Of a stretch of 64,000 nt of DNA, positions 1 to 8,914 are shown piece after piece; the first letter of the stretch is position 1, and each line of letters opens with the position of its first letter. Where the stretch lies: assembly GCA_965228435.1 (NCBI GenBank), contig OZ245818.1, forward strand, positions 2,232,001 through 2,296,000, written 5' to 3'. The position numbers were made by a program, and so were the translations under genes. Under the pieces are notes generated by a model, which saw only the letters and a program-made list of their open reading frames with translations, was not told the DNA's origin and searched no databases. The DNA comes from Hoeflea_A sp965228435. Its GTDB lineage: Bacteria; Pseudomonadota; Alphaproteobacteria; Rhizobiales; Rhizobiaceae.

Positions 1-370
1 CCATGCGCACCGGGTGACGAAGATCCGGGCCGGTATAGACGAACGTTCGCGGGACGACGACCACATGGGTCGCTGCATCACGCACCGGGCCGAGCGCCTG
101 TGTCGGTACGTAGCCGACATAGCGATCGATGTCAGCCTGGACCCAACTCCAGCCGTTCGTCTCTTCGAACACCGAAATGGTCTCGCCGAGCAGCAACTGG
201 CTACCGGCCTCGGATGTTTCGGTCGGTTCGTTCTTCATGTCGACGACGGATGCGACGACCTGAGCCGGTGACCCGGTGACGTATTCGGCGGCGTCAACCG
301 AGCTTTTCAGTGCAATGTCGGCGCGATCCGGTCGATAGACATTCAGGCGCTTGTCCAAAAGTGTGTTCAC
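1..370 (-). CDS. NlpC/P60-family cell-wall peptidase, N-terminal part (runs off the window)
   Basis: This is the first 123 codons of a minus-strand gene that continues beyond base 1. It starts at a GTG (368-370) that overlaps the TGA of the upstream MarR gene (GTGA). The translation opens with VNTLLDKRLNVYRPDRAD and continues into a bacterial SH3-like segment (about residues 40-100, with QLLLGETISVFEETNGWSWV and VGYVPTQAL). This matches the SH3-NlpC/P60 dipeptidyl-peptidase architecture common in Rhizobiales, where the gene often sits beside a leucyl aminopeptidase, as here. The catalytic Cys-His region lies outside the window, so hydrolase activity is inferred. The family cleaves D-Glu-diaminopimelate bonds in peptidoglycan peptides and usually takes part in muropeptide recycling or remodelling. 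Confidence 0.75.
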   Translation of the reverse strand, partial: MNTLLDKRLNVYRPDRADIALKSSVDAAEYVTGSPAQVVASVVDMKNEPTETSEAGSQLLLGETISVFEETNGWSWVQADIDRYVGYVPTQALGPVRDAATHVVVVPRTFVYTGPDLRHPVRM

Positions 371-717
371 AGCGACAGCTCCGCTGCTTCCTCGACGATG
401 ATATCGCCGAGCCGTTCAAGATAAAGCGCACCGGCAACGGTTCTCTGGATGATGACGTTGCGACGATCCTGCTCGTCGCGATGCCTTTGGACCAGGCCGC
501 GAGCGCCCATGCTGTCGAGAGCTCGCGTGATGACCGGCTTGGTCACACCCAGCAGGGAGGCAAGCCCGCGCACGGTGTGCGGTGGGGGCACCAGATAGAT
601 GTGAAGAAGGATGCTCAACTGCCGTGACGTCAAGTCGGGCGCGTCCGACCGGACCAGCTTCAGTGATGTTCCGTGCCACAGATGGAGTGCCTGCGAGGCG
701 GTCAGCGAAACGCTCAT
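367..717 (-). CDS. MarR-family transcriptional regulator (short)
   Basis: The 116-residue protein has the winged-helix core of the MarR family: a helix with LTSRQLSILLHIY, then VRGLASLLGVTKPVITRALD as the recognition helix-turn-helix, and a wing around HRDEQDRRNVIIQRT. It is shorter than most MarR proteins (about 140-150 residues), with a reduced N-terminal dimerisation helix. It lies 46 bp downstream of the aminopeptidase gene and overlaps the NlpC/P60 start by 3 bases, so the three genes probably form one transcript. The ligand and targets are unknown. The regulator may control its own operon. Confidence 0.8.
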   Translation of the reverse strand: MSVSLTASQALHLWHGTSLKLVRSDAPDLTSRQLSILLHIYLVPPPHTVRGLASLLGVTKPVITRALDSMGARGLVQRHRDEQDRRNVIIQRTVAGALYLERLGDIIVEEAAELSL

Positions 718-763
718 GGTCGCTCAGAAATCCAAGCAATGCAGATATCGTTTCGCTACCGTA

Positions 764-2149
764 TCATTTGGCGTGCGGCGGGTCAAAACGCTCCGAAATC
801 AGTTGGAACAGGGCGCGAATACCCTGAGCCTCGCCGCCGACGGGCGACCAGGGCCGCGCCTTCGGGTTCCAGGCATAGATATCCAGATGGATCCAGCTGT
901 CGGCGTTCTCGACGAAGCGGTTGAGAAACAGGGCTGCGATCACCGAGCCGGCCATGCCGCCGGCCGGTGCGTTGTTGATATCAGCAACAGGCGAGGAAAG
1001 ATTGCGGTCGTAGCCCTTGTGCAACGGCATGCGCCAGAGCGGATCATGGGTCAGGCGGCCGGCCGCCATGAGTTCCTCGGCCAACGTGTCACCGTGGCAG
1101 TAGAACGGTGGCAGGTCGGGTCCGAGCGCCACCCGGGCCGCGCCAGTGAGGGTTGCCATGTCGACCATCAATGCCGGCTGTTCTTCATCGCCATAGGCCA
1201 TGGCATCGGCAAGAACCAGGCGCCCTTCGGCGTCCGTGTTGCCTATTTCGACTGTGATACCCTTGCGGCTTTTGAGAATGTCGCCGGGTCGGAAGGCGTT
1301 GCCTGAAATGGCGTTCTCGACGGCAGGAATGAGCACCCGCAGGCGTACCGGCAGGCGAGCCTGCATGATCATGGCGGCAAGGCCCAGCACATTGGCCGCG
1401 CCACCCATGTCCTTCTTCATCAACAGCATGCCCGCTGCCGGCTTGATGTCCAGCCCGCCTGTATCGAAGCAAACGCCCTTGCCGACCAGCGTCACCTTGG
1501 GCGCGTCTTCGGCGCCCCAGCGCAGATCGATGAGCCGCGGCGCCGATGCGCTGGCCCGCCCGACCGCGTGGATCATCGGAAAATTCTGCTGGAGCAGTGC
1601 ATCGCCTTCGATTGTTTCGACAACAGCTCCATGGCTTTCGCCGAGCTCCCGGACCGTCGCCTCCAGTTCGGCCGGGCCCATGTCATTCACCGGCGTGTTG
1701 ACCAGATCGCGCGCGAGATAGCAGCCGCTGAGTGTGCGCTCCAGCGCTGTTCGGTCCGCATTATCGGGAACGATCAGCCGAGGCTTCACAGCGTCGGATT
1801 TGCGGTAGCGGTCGAACCGATAGCGGCCAAGGCCGAAACCCAGCGCCAAAGCCTCTCCATTGGCGCCGGAGTTTTCCAGCCGCCAGACGCCTCCGGGAAG
1901 TCGTGTCGCCAGGGCACCCGCGATCAGCGGCTGGTCCTCGGCCGACACCCCAAGGCCAAACAAGGCTCCGGCAAGCGTGCCGTCATTGCCCGGCAATAGC
2001 CGGAACTGTCCGGCCGAGGCCTTGAACCCGGTGGCCTCGATCCATGTTTTCATGACCGGGTCGCCGGCGATGTGTTCAAGGTCGGGTTTGCTGAAAAGGT
2101 GGACGGGCAGGGAGACTTCGGTCGGGTCGGCAAAACAGGAGAGTGTCAT
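764..2149 (-). CDS. M17-family leucyl aminopeptidase
   Basis: A 461-residue cytosolic metallo-aminopeptidase that removes N-terminal residues from peptides. The C-terminal catalytic domain carries the M17 signature NTDAEGRL (residues 304-311) and the metal/active-site segment VGKGVCFDTGGLDIKP (222-237), with MKKDMGG just after it. The N-terminal third is variable, as usual for the family. It is the first gene of a likely operon with the MarR and NlpC/P60 genes, which suggests a peptide turnover or muropeptide salvage role. The start is ATG at 2149, and TTAA-rich DNA lies just upstream. Length fits the shorter rhizobial M17 proteins (about 460 residues). Confidence 0.93.
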   Translation of the reverse strand: MTLSCFADPTEVSLPVHLFSKPDLEHIAGDPVMKTWIEATGFKASAGQFRLLPGNDGTLAGALFGLGVSAEDQPLIAGALATRLPGGVWRLENSGANGEALALGFGLGRYRFDRYRKSDAVKPRLIVPDNADRTALERTLSGCYLARDLVNTPVNDMGPAELEATVRELGESHGAVVETIEGDALLQQNFPMIHAVGRASASAPRLIDLRWGAEDAPKVTLVGKGVCFDTGGLDIKPAAGMLLMKKDMGGAANVLGLAAMIMQARLPVRLRVLIPAVENAISGNAFRPGDILKSRKGITVEIGNTDAEGRLVLADAMAYGDEEQPALMVDMATLTGAARVALGPDLPPFYCHGDTLAEELMAAGRLTHDPLWRMPLHKGYDRNLSSPVADINNAPAGGMAGSVIAALFLNRFVENADSWIHLDIYAWNPKARPWSPVGGEAQGIRALFQLISERFDPPHAK

Positions 2150-2161
2150 CGATCACCTTCG

Positions 2162-2207
2162 TTAAGGAACGTTAACGATCCATTAGGGTTAACAGAATAT
2201 TGATTAA
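2162..2207. promoter_or_regulatory. Cluster of TTAA half-sites resembling CtrA boxes
   Basis: Four TTAA tetramers occur in 46 bp between the divergent aminopeptidase and tadD genes (2162, 2172, 2189, 2204). Two of them form near matches to the CtrA consensus TTAA-N7-TTAA: TTAA-N7-TTAG at 2172-2186 and TTAA-N7-TTGA at 2189-2203. No single perfect box is present, so this is suggestive only. It would fit co-regulation of tadD with the rest of the pilus locus. Confidence 0.35.
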
Positions 2208-2326
2208 AGGACGGAGCACGCGAAGCAAGTGTCAAATCGTCCGACCGAACCCGGCCTTGTCCGGCGCGTGTCCGCCATTGGGTATTGGCGTCACACACCG
2301 AAGACAATGCATAACGGGGTCTTGCA

Positions 2327-3127
2327 ATGAACAGTTCATATATGGCGAAGCGCCTGTCTCGGCTTTCCCTTAACGTCTGCACATTGGCGTTGGTGGCGGG
2401 CCTTGCCGCCTGCGCCAACACCTCCAACATCAAGACCGGGTCGGTGCGCTCAAGCGGCAAACCGGTCGCCGAGATGAACGCCAACGAGCTCAATCTCGCC
2501 GAACGGCAGTTCGCCGCGGCCTATTCGGCCAATCCAAAGGACAAGACCGCCGGAATTCAATACGCGACGATCCTGCGCATGACGGGCCGCGACAGCCAGG
2601 CGCTCGCGGTGATGCAGCAGGTCGCCATTCATCATCCGAACGACCGGACGGTGCTGGCCAGCTACGGCAAGGCGCAAGCTGCCGCCGGTCAGCTCGACCA
2701 CGCCTTGAGCACGATCCGACGGGCCCAGACGCCCGACCAGCCGGACTGGCGGCTGCTGTCAGCCGAAGGCGCTATCCTCGATCAGCTCGGCCGCACCAAG
2801 GAAGCGCGGCTGAAATACCGCCAGGCGCTTGATATCAAGCCGAACGAGCCGACGGTGATGTCCAATCTCGGCATGTCCTACGTCCTGACCGGCGATCTGA
2901 GCACCGCCGAATCCACCCTGAAAAAAGCGGCAGCCCTGCCCGGCGCCGATAGCCGCGTACGGCAGAACCTAGCGCTGGTCGTCGGGCTGCAGGGCCGTTT
3001 CGCAGAGGCGGAAAAAATCGCCCGGGCGGAATTGTCCAAGGAACAGGCCGAGGCCAATGTCGCCTATCTGCGGTCCATCCTGTCACAGCAAAACGCCTGG
3101 AAAAAGCTCGAAGACAAGCGCGGCTGA
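2327..3127 (+). CDS. tadD: TadD-like tetratricopeptide lipoprotein of the Flp/Tad pilus
   Basis: A 266-residue outer-membrane-type lipoprotein. A signal peptide (about residues 1-28) ends in the lipobox LAAC. TPR helices follow: about residues 50-85 with LAERQFAAAYSANPKD, and about 160-200 with ARLKYRQALDIKPNEP and VMSNLGMSYVLTGD. TadD proteins are pilotins or assembly factors that help the CpaC secretin and the Tad machinery. The gene converges with tadC, and a strong bidirectional terminator lies between them. It is the only plus-strand gene on this side of the Tad locus. An alternative ATG lies five codons downstream. Confidence 0.88.
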   Translation: MNSSYMAKRLSRLSLNVCTLALVAGLAACANTSNIKTGSVRSSGKPVAEMNANELNLAERQFAAAYSANPKDKTAGIQYATILRMTGRDSQALAVMQQVAIHHPNDRTVLASYGKAQAAAGQLDHALSTIRRAQTPDQPDWRLLSAEGAILDQLGRTKEARLKYRQALDIKPNEPTVMSNLGMSYVLTGDLSTAESTLKKAAALPGADSRVRQNLALVVGLQGRFAEAEKIARAELSKEQAEANVAYLRSILSQQNAWKKLEDKRG

Positions 3128-3162
3128 CCGACCGTCCGCCCGTTGGATACAACCCAACTGAC

Positions 3163-3205
3163 AAACGAAAACCCCGGCTGCTGATGGCAGCCGGGGTTTT
3201 CGTTT
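3163..3205. terminator. Bidirectional intrinsic terminator between tadD and tadC
   Basis: A perfect 19-bp inverted repeat (3163-3181 pairing with 3187-3205) with a 5-nt loop. The stem has a GC core (ccccggctgc) and A/T-rich outer parts, so it reads as stem plus T-run on both strands. It sits exactly between the stop codons of the convergent tadD (+) and tadC (-) genes. Confidence 0.93.
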
Positions 3206-3221
3206 CAGCTGTGAAGAGCGG

Positions 3222-4199
3222 TTAGCGGGTGTAGTTGTCCATGACCTGGATGATGGCCGGGCCGAGGATGACACCGAAGATCACCGGCAGGAAGAACAGG
3301 ATCATCGGGACGGTCAGTTTGGGCGGCAGGGCGGCTGCCTTCTTTTCCGCCTCGGTCATGCGAATGTCGCGGCTTTCCTGGGCCAGAACCCGCAGCGCCT
3401 GGGCGATCGGCGTGCCGTAGCGCTCCGCCTGGATCAAAGCCTGGACCACCGATTTGACCGCTTCGAGGCCGGTGCGGTCGCCGAGATTTTCCAGCGCCTT
3501 GCGACGTTCGTCCAGATAGGAGAGCTCGGCCGTCGTCAGGACCAGTTCCTCCGCCAGCGGCGCTGACTGGGTGGCGATTTCGGTGGCGACGCGCTTGAAG
3601 GCCGCCTCGATCGAAATACCGGCTTCGACACAGATCAGCATCAGGTCGAGGGCATCGGGCCAGGCCCGCTTGATCGACAATTGCCGCTTGGACGTGCGGT
3701 TGGAAATATAGATGTTCGGCGAATAGAAGCCGAGATAGGCCACGCCGATGCAGATGGCGCCCCGGATCAATGTCGACTGTTCGGCAAAGTTGCCGAGCAC
3801 GAAGACGTAGAAGATGGCCAGGCCGAAAAACAGGAATGGCAACACGAAGCGTGCCGCCAGGTAGATGTTGAGGGCGTTCTGGGTCCGGTAGCCGGCCAGT
3901 TTCAGCCTTTTCTGGGTTTCGCTGTCGACCAGCGCCTCGCGCAGGTTCAGACGGTCCACCAGGTTCTGCGCCCGCGCATTGCTTTCCAGGCGCAAACTGG
4001 CCGATTTGGTGGAGTCGGCGGTCAGTCGCGCACGCTCGCGCGCCCGGATCTCGTCACGCTCCAGCGCCACCGAGCGCATGCGCGCCTTCAGGTCGCCGCG
4101 GTCGAGCATCGGCATGAAGACGGTGAACAGCGTCGCGAAGACCGCGATACCGACCAGCAGCGCCAGCACGAAACTCGGGTCTGTCAGTGTATTGACCAT
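3222..4199 (-). CDS. tadC: Tad pilus inner-membrane platform protein TadC
   Basis: A 325-residue type II secretion system F-domain protein, one of the two inner-membrane platform subunits of the Flp pilus. It has an N-terminal membrane segment (about residues 8-32), a hydrophobic pair around 105-150, the T2SSF cytoplasmic domain with DALDLMLICVEAGISIEAAF (about 190-210), and a C-terminal membrane helix (PMILFFLPVIFGVILGPAII). TadC works with TadB and the CpaF ATPase to extract and polymerise pilin. It is the last gene of the cpaBCDEF-tadBC run, 35 bp after tadB. Confidence 0.93.
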   Translation of the reverse strand: MVNTLTDPSFVLALLVGIAVFATLFTVFMPMLDRGDLKARMRSVALERDEIRARERARLTADSTKSASLRLESNARAQNLVDRLNLREALVDSETQKRLKLAGYRTQNALNIYLAARFVLPFLFFGLAIFYVFVLGNFAEQSTLIRGAICIGVAYLGFYSPNIYISNRTSKRQLSIKRAWPDALDLMLICVEAGISIEAAFKRVATEIATQSAPLAEELVLTTAELSYLDERRKALENLGDRTGLEAVKSVVQALIQAERYGTPIAQALRVLAQESRDIRMTEAEKKAAALPPKLTVPMILFFLPVIFGVILGPAIIQVMDNYTR

Positions 4200-4234
4200 G
4201 ATATCAAGCCTTCATCCGATACCGTGCGACCGCG

Positions 4235-5245
4235 CTAAATGTCGAAATTGATCATGTTTCGCATCACCAGGACGCCGATGGTCATCCAGACCAGCGACGC
4301 GCCGACGATCAGGTTGCCGCGCGGGTCGGTGAACAGCAGCATGATGTAGTCGGGCGTGGTGAGATAAACGAGAAACGTGATGATGAACGGCAGGGCACCG
4401 ATGATGCCGGCTGATGCCTTGGCCTCCATCGACAGCGCCTGGACCTTCGCCTTCATCTTCTTGCGGTCACGCAGGACGCGCGACAGATTGCCCAGCGCCT
4501 CGGAGAGATTGCCGCCGGCCTGGGCCTGAATGGCAATAACGATGGCGAAGAAGTTGGTCTCCGGAACCGGGATATTTTCGTGCAGGATCTCACAGGCCTC
4601 AGGCACGGTCATGCCGAGCTGTTGCGCCTCGACGACCTTGCGAAATTCACTGCGCAGCGGTTCCTGGGAATCGGACGCTATCAACCGCAAGGCGTCGTTG
4701 AGCGGCAGACCCGACTTGATCGACCGAACCATGACGTCGAGGGCGTTCGGAAACTCCGCCAGAAACGCTTTCATGCGACGCTGGCGTTTGAACGAAACAA
4801 GCCAGCGAGGGATACCGAATGTGCCCACGACAAAAGCGCCGATAACGATCAGAATGTTGGAGGCGGACACAAAGGCCAACCCGGCAAAGATGATGCCTGA
4901 GACGACACTTGCCAGGTAGAACTGCCCGACGGTGATTTTCCAGCCGGTCTGCTTGAGGGCGATCTTCAGCGGCGGCGAGGCCAGATTGCCCTTGCCCTTC
5001 TGCTTTGATTCCAGGTCTTCCAGCGACTCTTCGACGGATTTGCGCCGCATGGTCGCTTCTTTCATGCGCTCACGCGCCGAGCGAACCGCGTTGATGTCGG
5101 TTTCCGCCGCCTTGACCCGCTGCATGCGCAAGTCTGACTTTTTCTGGGTCTCGAAGGTCGAAAACAGCACGCCATAGGCCAGCCCGCCGGCGGCGATTGC
5201 GACCAGGGCGACAATTATCACGATCGACGTATCAAATCCGAACAC
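4235..5245 (-). CDS. tadB: Tad pilus inner-membrane platform protein TadB
   Basis: A 336-residue T2SSF-domain membrane protein. It has an N-terminal transmembrane helix (residues 5-30), a charged linker (about 35-90), a membrane pair around 105-150, the F domain with FPNALDVMVRSIKSGLPLND (about 165-190), and C-terminal helices ending in MIGVLVMRNMINFDI-type sequence. Its partners are TadC and CpaF at the base of the Flp pilus. It is 52 bp downstream of cpaF and 35 bp upstream of tadC on the same strand. Length is typical of TadB. Confidence 0.93.
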   Translation of the reverse strand: MFGFDTSIVIIVALVAIAAGGLAYGVLFSTFETQKKSDLRMQRVKAAETDINAVRSARERMKEATMRRKSVEESLEDLESKQKGKGNLASPPLKIALKQTGWKITVGQFYLASVVSGIIFAGLAFVSASNILIVIGAFVVGTFGIPRWLVSFKRQRRMKAFLAEFPNALDVMVRSIKSGLPLNDALRLIASDSQEPLRSEFRKVVEAQQLGMTVPEACEILHENIPVPETNFFAIVIAIQAQAGGNLSEALGNLSRVLRDRKKMKAKVQALSMEAKASAGIIGALPFIITFLVYLTTPDYIMLLFTDPRGNLIVGASLVWMTIGVLVMRNMINFDI

Positions 5246-5297
5246 GGCGATAGCCTTCCTTCCTCGTTGCCCGTCGATCGGGCGTCACGCGCGGCCG

Positions 5298-6785
5298 TCA
5301 GGCGGCCGACTGTTCCATGCTGTCCAGCGCCTCGGCGAGCCGCATTTCCTCATTGAAGTAGCGAGCCCGGTCCCAGAAATGCGGGCGGCCAATTCCAGTC
5401 GAGCGGTGATGCCCGATGATGCGGCCGTTGGCGTCCTCACCGTCCATGTCGAAGGTCATGAGGTCCTGGGTGATGATGACGTCGCCTTCCATACCCACCA
5501 CCTCGCTGATGTGGGTGATGCGGCGGGAGCCATCGCGCAAGCGTGCCGCCTGGACGATGACATCGACCGAGCCGGCGATGATTTCACGCACCGTTCGGGT
5601 TGGCAGGGAATAACCGCCCATGGCAATCATCGATTCCATACGGCTCAGGCACTCGCGAGGCGAGTTGGAGTGAATCGTCCCCATCGACCCGTCATGGCCA
5701 GTGTTCATGGCCTGCAGAAGGTCAAACACTTCCGGTCCGCGCACCTCGCCGACGATGATCCGTTCCGGTCGCATACGCAGACAGTTCTTGACGAGATCGC
5801 GCATCGTCACCTCGCCTTCGCCCTCGATGTTGGGCGGGCGGGTTTCGAGGCGAACAACGTGGGGCTGCTGCAGCTGCAGTTCCGCCGAGTCCTCGCAGGT
5901 GATGACGCGCTCATCGGTGTCGATATAGCGTGTCAGACAATTGAGCAGCGTCGTCTTTCCCGAACCGGTACCGCCGGAGATCACCACGTTGCAGCGAACG
6001 CGGCCAATGATCTGCAAGATCGTGGCGCCCGCCTGCGTGATCGATCCGAAATTGACCAGCTGGTCGAGTGTCAGCTTGTCCTTCTTGAACTTACGAATGG
6101 TCAGTGCGGTGCCGTCGATGGATAGCGGCGGTGCGATGACGTTGACACGAGAGCCGTCCGGGAGACGAGCGTCACAGATGGGGCTCGATTCGTCGACCCG
6201 GCGGCCGACCTGGCTGACGATGCGCTGACAGATCGACAGCAACTGGCTCTCGTCGCGAAAGCGGATATCCGTTTCCTCGACCTTGCCGTCCACTTCAATG
6301 AAGCTCTGGCCCGAGCCGTTGATCATGATGTCGGCGATGTCATCGCGCGCCAGGAGCGGCTCGAGCGGCCCGTAGCCAAGAACGTCGTTGCAGATGTCTT
6401 CCAGCAGTTCTTCCTGCTCGGAGATGGACATCGCGAAGTTCTTGATCGTGATGATATCATTGACGATATCGCGGATTTCTTCGCGCGCGCTCTCGTTCTC
6501 CAGCTTGGAGAGCTGCGACAGGTCGATCGTGTCGATCAGCGCCGAAAAGACCTGCGACTTTGTCGTGTAATAACCGTCGTCGCGTTTCGGTCCGCGGCGC
6601 TTCTTCTCGGGCCGATCGCCGCCTGGTGCGATCGGCGTGTTGGTGCGCACCGGTGCCTCAGCTTTGGCAGGTTCCGGTTTTTTGGCGGCCGGCTTGTCCT
6701 CGGCAAGTTCCGGCGCCAGCGGCGGCGCCTTGACGACGGTGTCCGCGGCCTGGCCGAACCCCTTGTTACCCCGTTTACCAAACAT
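5298..6785 (-). CDS. cpaF: Tad/Flp pilus assembly ATPase CpaF (TadA)
   Basis: A 495-residue secretion ATPase of the VirB11/GspE superfamily that powers Flp pilus assembly. The first 75 residues are Lys/Pro/Ala-rich and disordered. The ATPase core has Walker A GGTGSGKTT (residues 271-279), the Asp-box region ERVITCEDSAELQLQ (about 292-306) and the Walker B-like RIIVGEVRG (342-350), followed by the conserved GHDGSMGTIHSN. A GAGGTA ribosome-binding site precedes the ATG at 6785. It lies between cpaE and tadB in the canonical order. Confidence 0.96.
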   Translation of the reverse strand: MFGKRGNKGFGQAADTVVKAPPLAPELAEDKPAAKKPEPAKAEAPVRTNTPIAPGGDRPEKKRRGPKRDDGYYTTKSQVFSALIDTIDLSQLSKLENESAREEIRDIVNDIITIKNFAMSISEQEELLEDICNDVLGYGPLEPLLARDDIADIMINGSGQSFIEVDGKVEETDIRFRDESQLLSICQRIVSQVGRRVDESSPICDARLPDGSRVNVIAPPLSIDGTALTIRKFKKDKLTLDQLVNFGSITQAGATILQIIGRVRCNVVISGGTGSGKTTLLNCLTRYIDTDERVITCEDSAELQLQQPHVVRLETRPPNIEGEGEVTMRDLVKNCLRMRPERIIVGEVRGPEVFDLLQAMNTGHDGSMGTIHSNSPRECLSRMESMIAMGGYSLPTRTVREIIAGSVDVIVQAARLRDGSRRITHISEVVGMEGDVIITQDLMTFDMDGEDANGRIIGHHRSTGIGRPHFWDRARYFNEEMRLAEALDSMEQSAA

Positions 6786-6821
6786 GCAGTACCTCGGATC
6801 AGTCTAGAGTGGAGTTGCCGC

Positions 6822-8099
6822 CTACTTGCGCCCCAGCAGCGAACGCAGGTTGGACAGTCCGGACTTCTTCTTGCTCTTCATCTCGGCTCGACCGGTCAGC
6901 ACGTGGGCCAGTTGCGAGAAGGTTTCCGCAGTCGGCGATTTGGCATCCGTTTCGGCAATCATCCTGCCGCTGTTGGATGCCGTTCCGAAGAGCTGCGCAT
7001 CAAAGGGAATGATGGCCGTCGGCTCCATGTTCAAAGGCTCGCAGAAATCGTTGATCGAAATCTCCGGCCGTTTCGGCATGCCGACCTGATTGAGCACGAG
7101 ACGCGGCGGCTTGTCGTTCGGCCGCAATTTGCTGAGCGTATCGATCAGGTTCTTGGTGTTGCGCAGGTTGGCCAGGTCCGGTGTCGCCGTGACAACCACG
7201 TCGTCCACTTCCTTGAGCACCGCCTGTGACCAGTTCTCCCAGATGTGGGGCAGGTCCAGCACGGTCATCGGCGCGCTGCGCTGGACGATTTCCAGCACTG
7301 GCTCGAACGTGTTGGAGGTGAAGTCGTACGTCTTGTCCAGCATCGACGGCGCCGCCAGCATCGACAGATGCGAGGCGCATTTGGCCAGCAGCCGGTCGAG
7401 GAACACGTCGTCGAGACGTTCCGGAGAGAACACCGCCTCGGCGATGCCCTGTGGAGGATCCTGGTCGAAATTGATGTTCGCCGTGCCGAATGCCAGGTCG
7501 AGATCGGCAAGGATCACCTCGGTGGAAAACAGGCTCGAGATGCCCCAGGCGCAGTTGTGAGCGATGGTTGACGATCCAACCCCGCCCTTGGCCCCGATGA
7601 AGGCTATGGTGCGGCCGAGAGGCTCCGCATCCGGGTCGATGAAGATTGCCGAAATGACGTTGATCATGTCGGCCAGCGAGACCGGAGCGATGATGTATTC
7701 CGATATGCCCTGGCGGATCAGGTCGCGATAGAGATGCACGTCATTGTCATGGCCGACGATAACGACCTTGGTGGACGGGTCGCAGACTTCCGCGAGTTCG
7801 CCCAATTGCTCCATCAGCTCATGGGGCGGCGCCAGGTTTTCCAGAATGATCAGATTGGGTGTCGGCGACGAGGCGAACATGTTGGTCGCGGTCTCGATAC
7901 CACCGGAGACGGAGCGAAAATGCACCCGCGCCATCCGGCGATCCTCGGCGCAGGCCTCCATCGTGGCCAGGACGTCTTCCGACTCGCAGAAGGCCTGGAC
8001 CGAAATGCGCGGCAACGGGCGCATCTGTTCGAGTTCATCGGCTTTGCCGCCGGTATCGATCAGGCTCTCGTCGCCGTTGCTGTGTGCTAACTCACTCAT
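6822..8099 (-). CDS. cpaE: Pilus polar-localisation protein CpaE (TadZ, MinD-like)
   Basis: A 425-residue protein with an N-terminal receiver-like domain (about residues 30-150, including VVIVGHDNDV) and a C-terminal MinD/ParA-like ATPase domain. The P-loop is the atypical KGGVGSST (171-178), in which the usual second lysine is replaced by serine, as in many CpaE/TadZ proteins. CpaE positions the Tad machine in the cell. I chose the ATG at 8099 because AGGAAAG lies at the right distance upstream. A GTG six codons further upstream (8117) is the alternative. It lies between cpaD and cpaF. Confidence 0.93.
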   Translation of the reverse strand: MSELAHSNGDESLIDTGGKADELEQMRPLPRISVQAFCESEDVLATMEACAEDRRMARVHFRSVSGGIETATNMFASSPTPNLIILENLAPPHELMEQLGELAEVCDPSTKVVIVGHDNDVHLYRDLIRQGISEYIIAPVSLADMINVISAIFIDPDAEPLGRTIAFIGAKGGVGSSTIAHNCAWGISSLFSTEVILADLDLAFGTANINFDQDPPQGIAEAVFSPERLDDVFLDRLLAKCASHLSMLAAPSMLDKTYDFTSNTFEPVLEIVQRSAPMTVLDLPHIWENWSQAVLKEVDDVVVTATPDLANLRNTKNLIDTLSKLRPNDKPPRLVLNQVGMPKRPEISINDFCEPLNMEPTAIIPFDAQLFGTASNSGRMIAETDAKSPTAETFSQLAHVLTGRAEMKSKKKSGLSNLRSLLGRK

Positions 8100-8153
8100 C
8101 GTGCTTTCCTGCTTCACGTTGTGCCTGTTGCCAGTGGCGGATCGATCAAACGA

Positions 8154-8897
8154 TTACTGGTTGATGTTGATCGTGATGTCCGCGTCGGTGTTCTTCAGGC
8201 CGGCTCCGTTTTCCCGATAGTCGTTGATGACATTGTCGCGACGCTGCGCATCGATCGGCGTGGTGCCGCGCGGTGCGATCAGGTCCGACGGGTTGGCAAT
8301 TTGCGCTGCCAGATTGTTCTGGGTCGCGCAGCCGAAATTCTCGTAGTGCTTGTTCTCCGTCGTGTTGAGCACGAGGTCCTTCGGCCAGCGGCCGCATTCT
8401 TCCACGGACGCCGCAATGGCGCCGAAGCTCAACCGTATGGGCGCGGCGTCGTTCTGTCCCTGTGCCTGGTAGGTCGTCGTGTGGATACGCGCTGCGGGAA
8501 CACCCTCATCGACCAGAACGCGACGGATCTGCTTGGAGACGCGGGTGGCTGCGCGGGCGTTGGCGGATCCGACCGGCCGCATGATGGTCAGCGACCCCGA
8601 AGCGTTGGCGCGGTATTGCTGACCGAAGCCCCGAACAATGCTCATCGTCCCGAAGGTCATCCGGTGGTCCGTGCCGGCAACCGGGATGTCGACCACCTCC
8701 TGCTTTTCGGAGATGACAATCGGATGGTTGGTCCGGTAATCGTCGGGCACCGAACCCACCTCGATATTGTGCACATTGGCGCATCCGCCCAGCAGCGTTC
8801 CTGTCAACAGAACAGCTATGACGGGTTTCAGCCAGGTTTTGCCGGTTTGAAGCCCTGATGCTTTGTTACGCATGGCAACCGTGTCCTTGTAAGTCAT
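8154..8897 (-). CDS. cpaD: Pilus assembly lipoprotein CpaD
   Basis: A 247-residue CpaD-family protein. The signal peptide ends in a lipobox (LLGGC, Cys39), consistent with an outer-membrane lipoprotein that supports the CpaC secretin. The family core is visible as HPIVISEKQEVVDIP, then GSLTIMRPVGS, and ECGRWPKDL followed by FGCATQNNLAAQIANPSDL. It sits 17 bp after cpaC and 54 bp before cpaE. An alternative start is the ATG at 8873, eight codons in, which would shorten the N-region of the signal peptide. Confidence 0.92.
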   Translation of the reverse strand: MTYKDTVAMRNKASGLQTGKTWLKPVIAVLLTGTLLGGCANVHNIEVGSVPDDYRTNHPIVISEKQEVVDIPVAGTDHRMTFGTMSIVRGFGQQYRANASGSLTIMRPVGSANARAATRVSKQIRRVLVDEGVPAARIHTTTYQAQGQNDAAPIRLSFGAIAASVEECGRWPKDLVLNTTENKHYENFGCATQNNLAAQIANPSDLIAPRGTTPIDAQRRDNVINDYRENGAGLKNTDADITININQ

Positions 8898-8914
8898 GAT
8901 CTGGCTCCAAACCC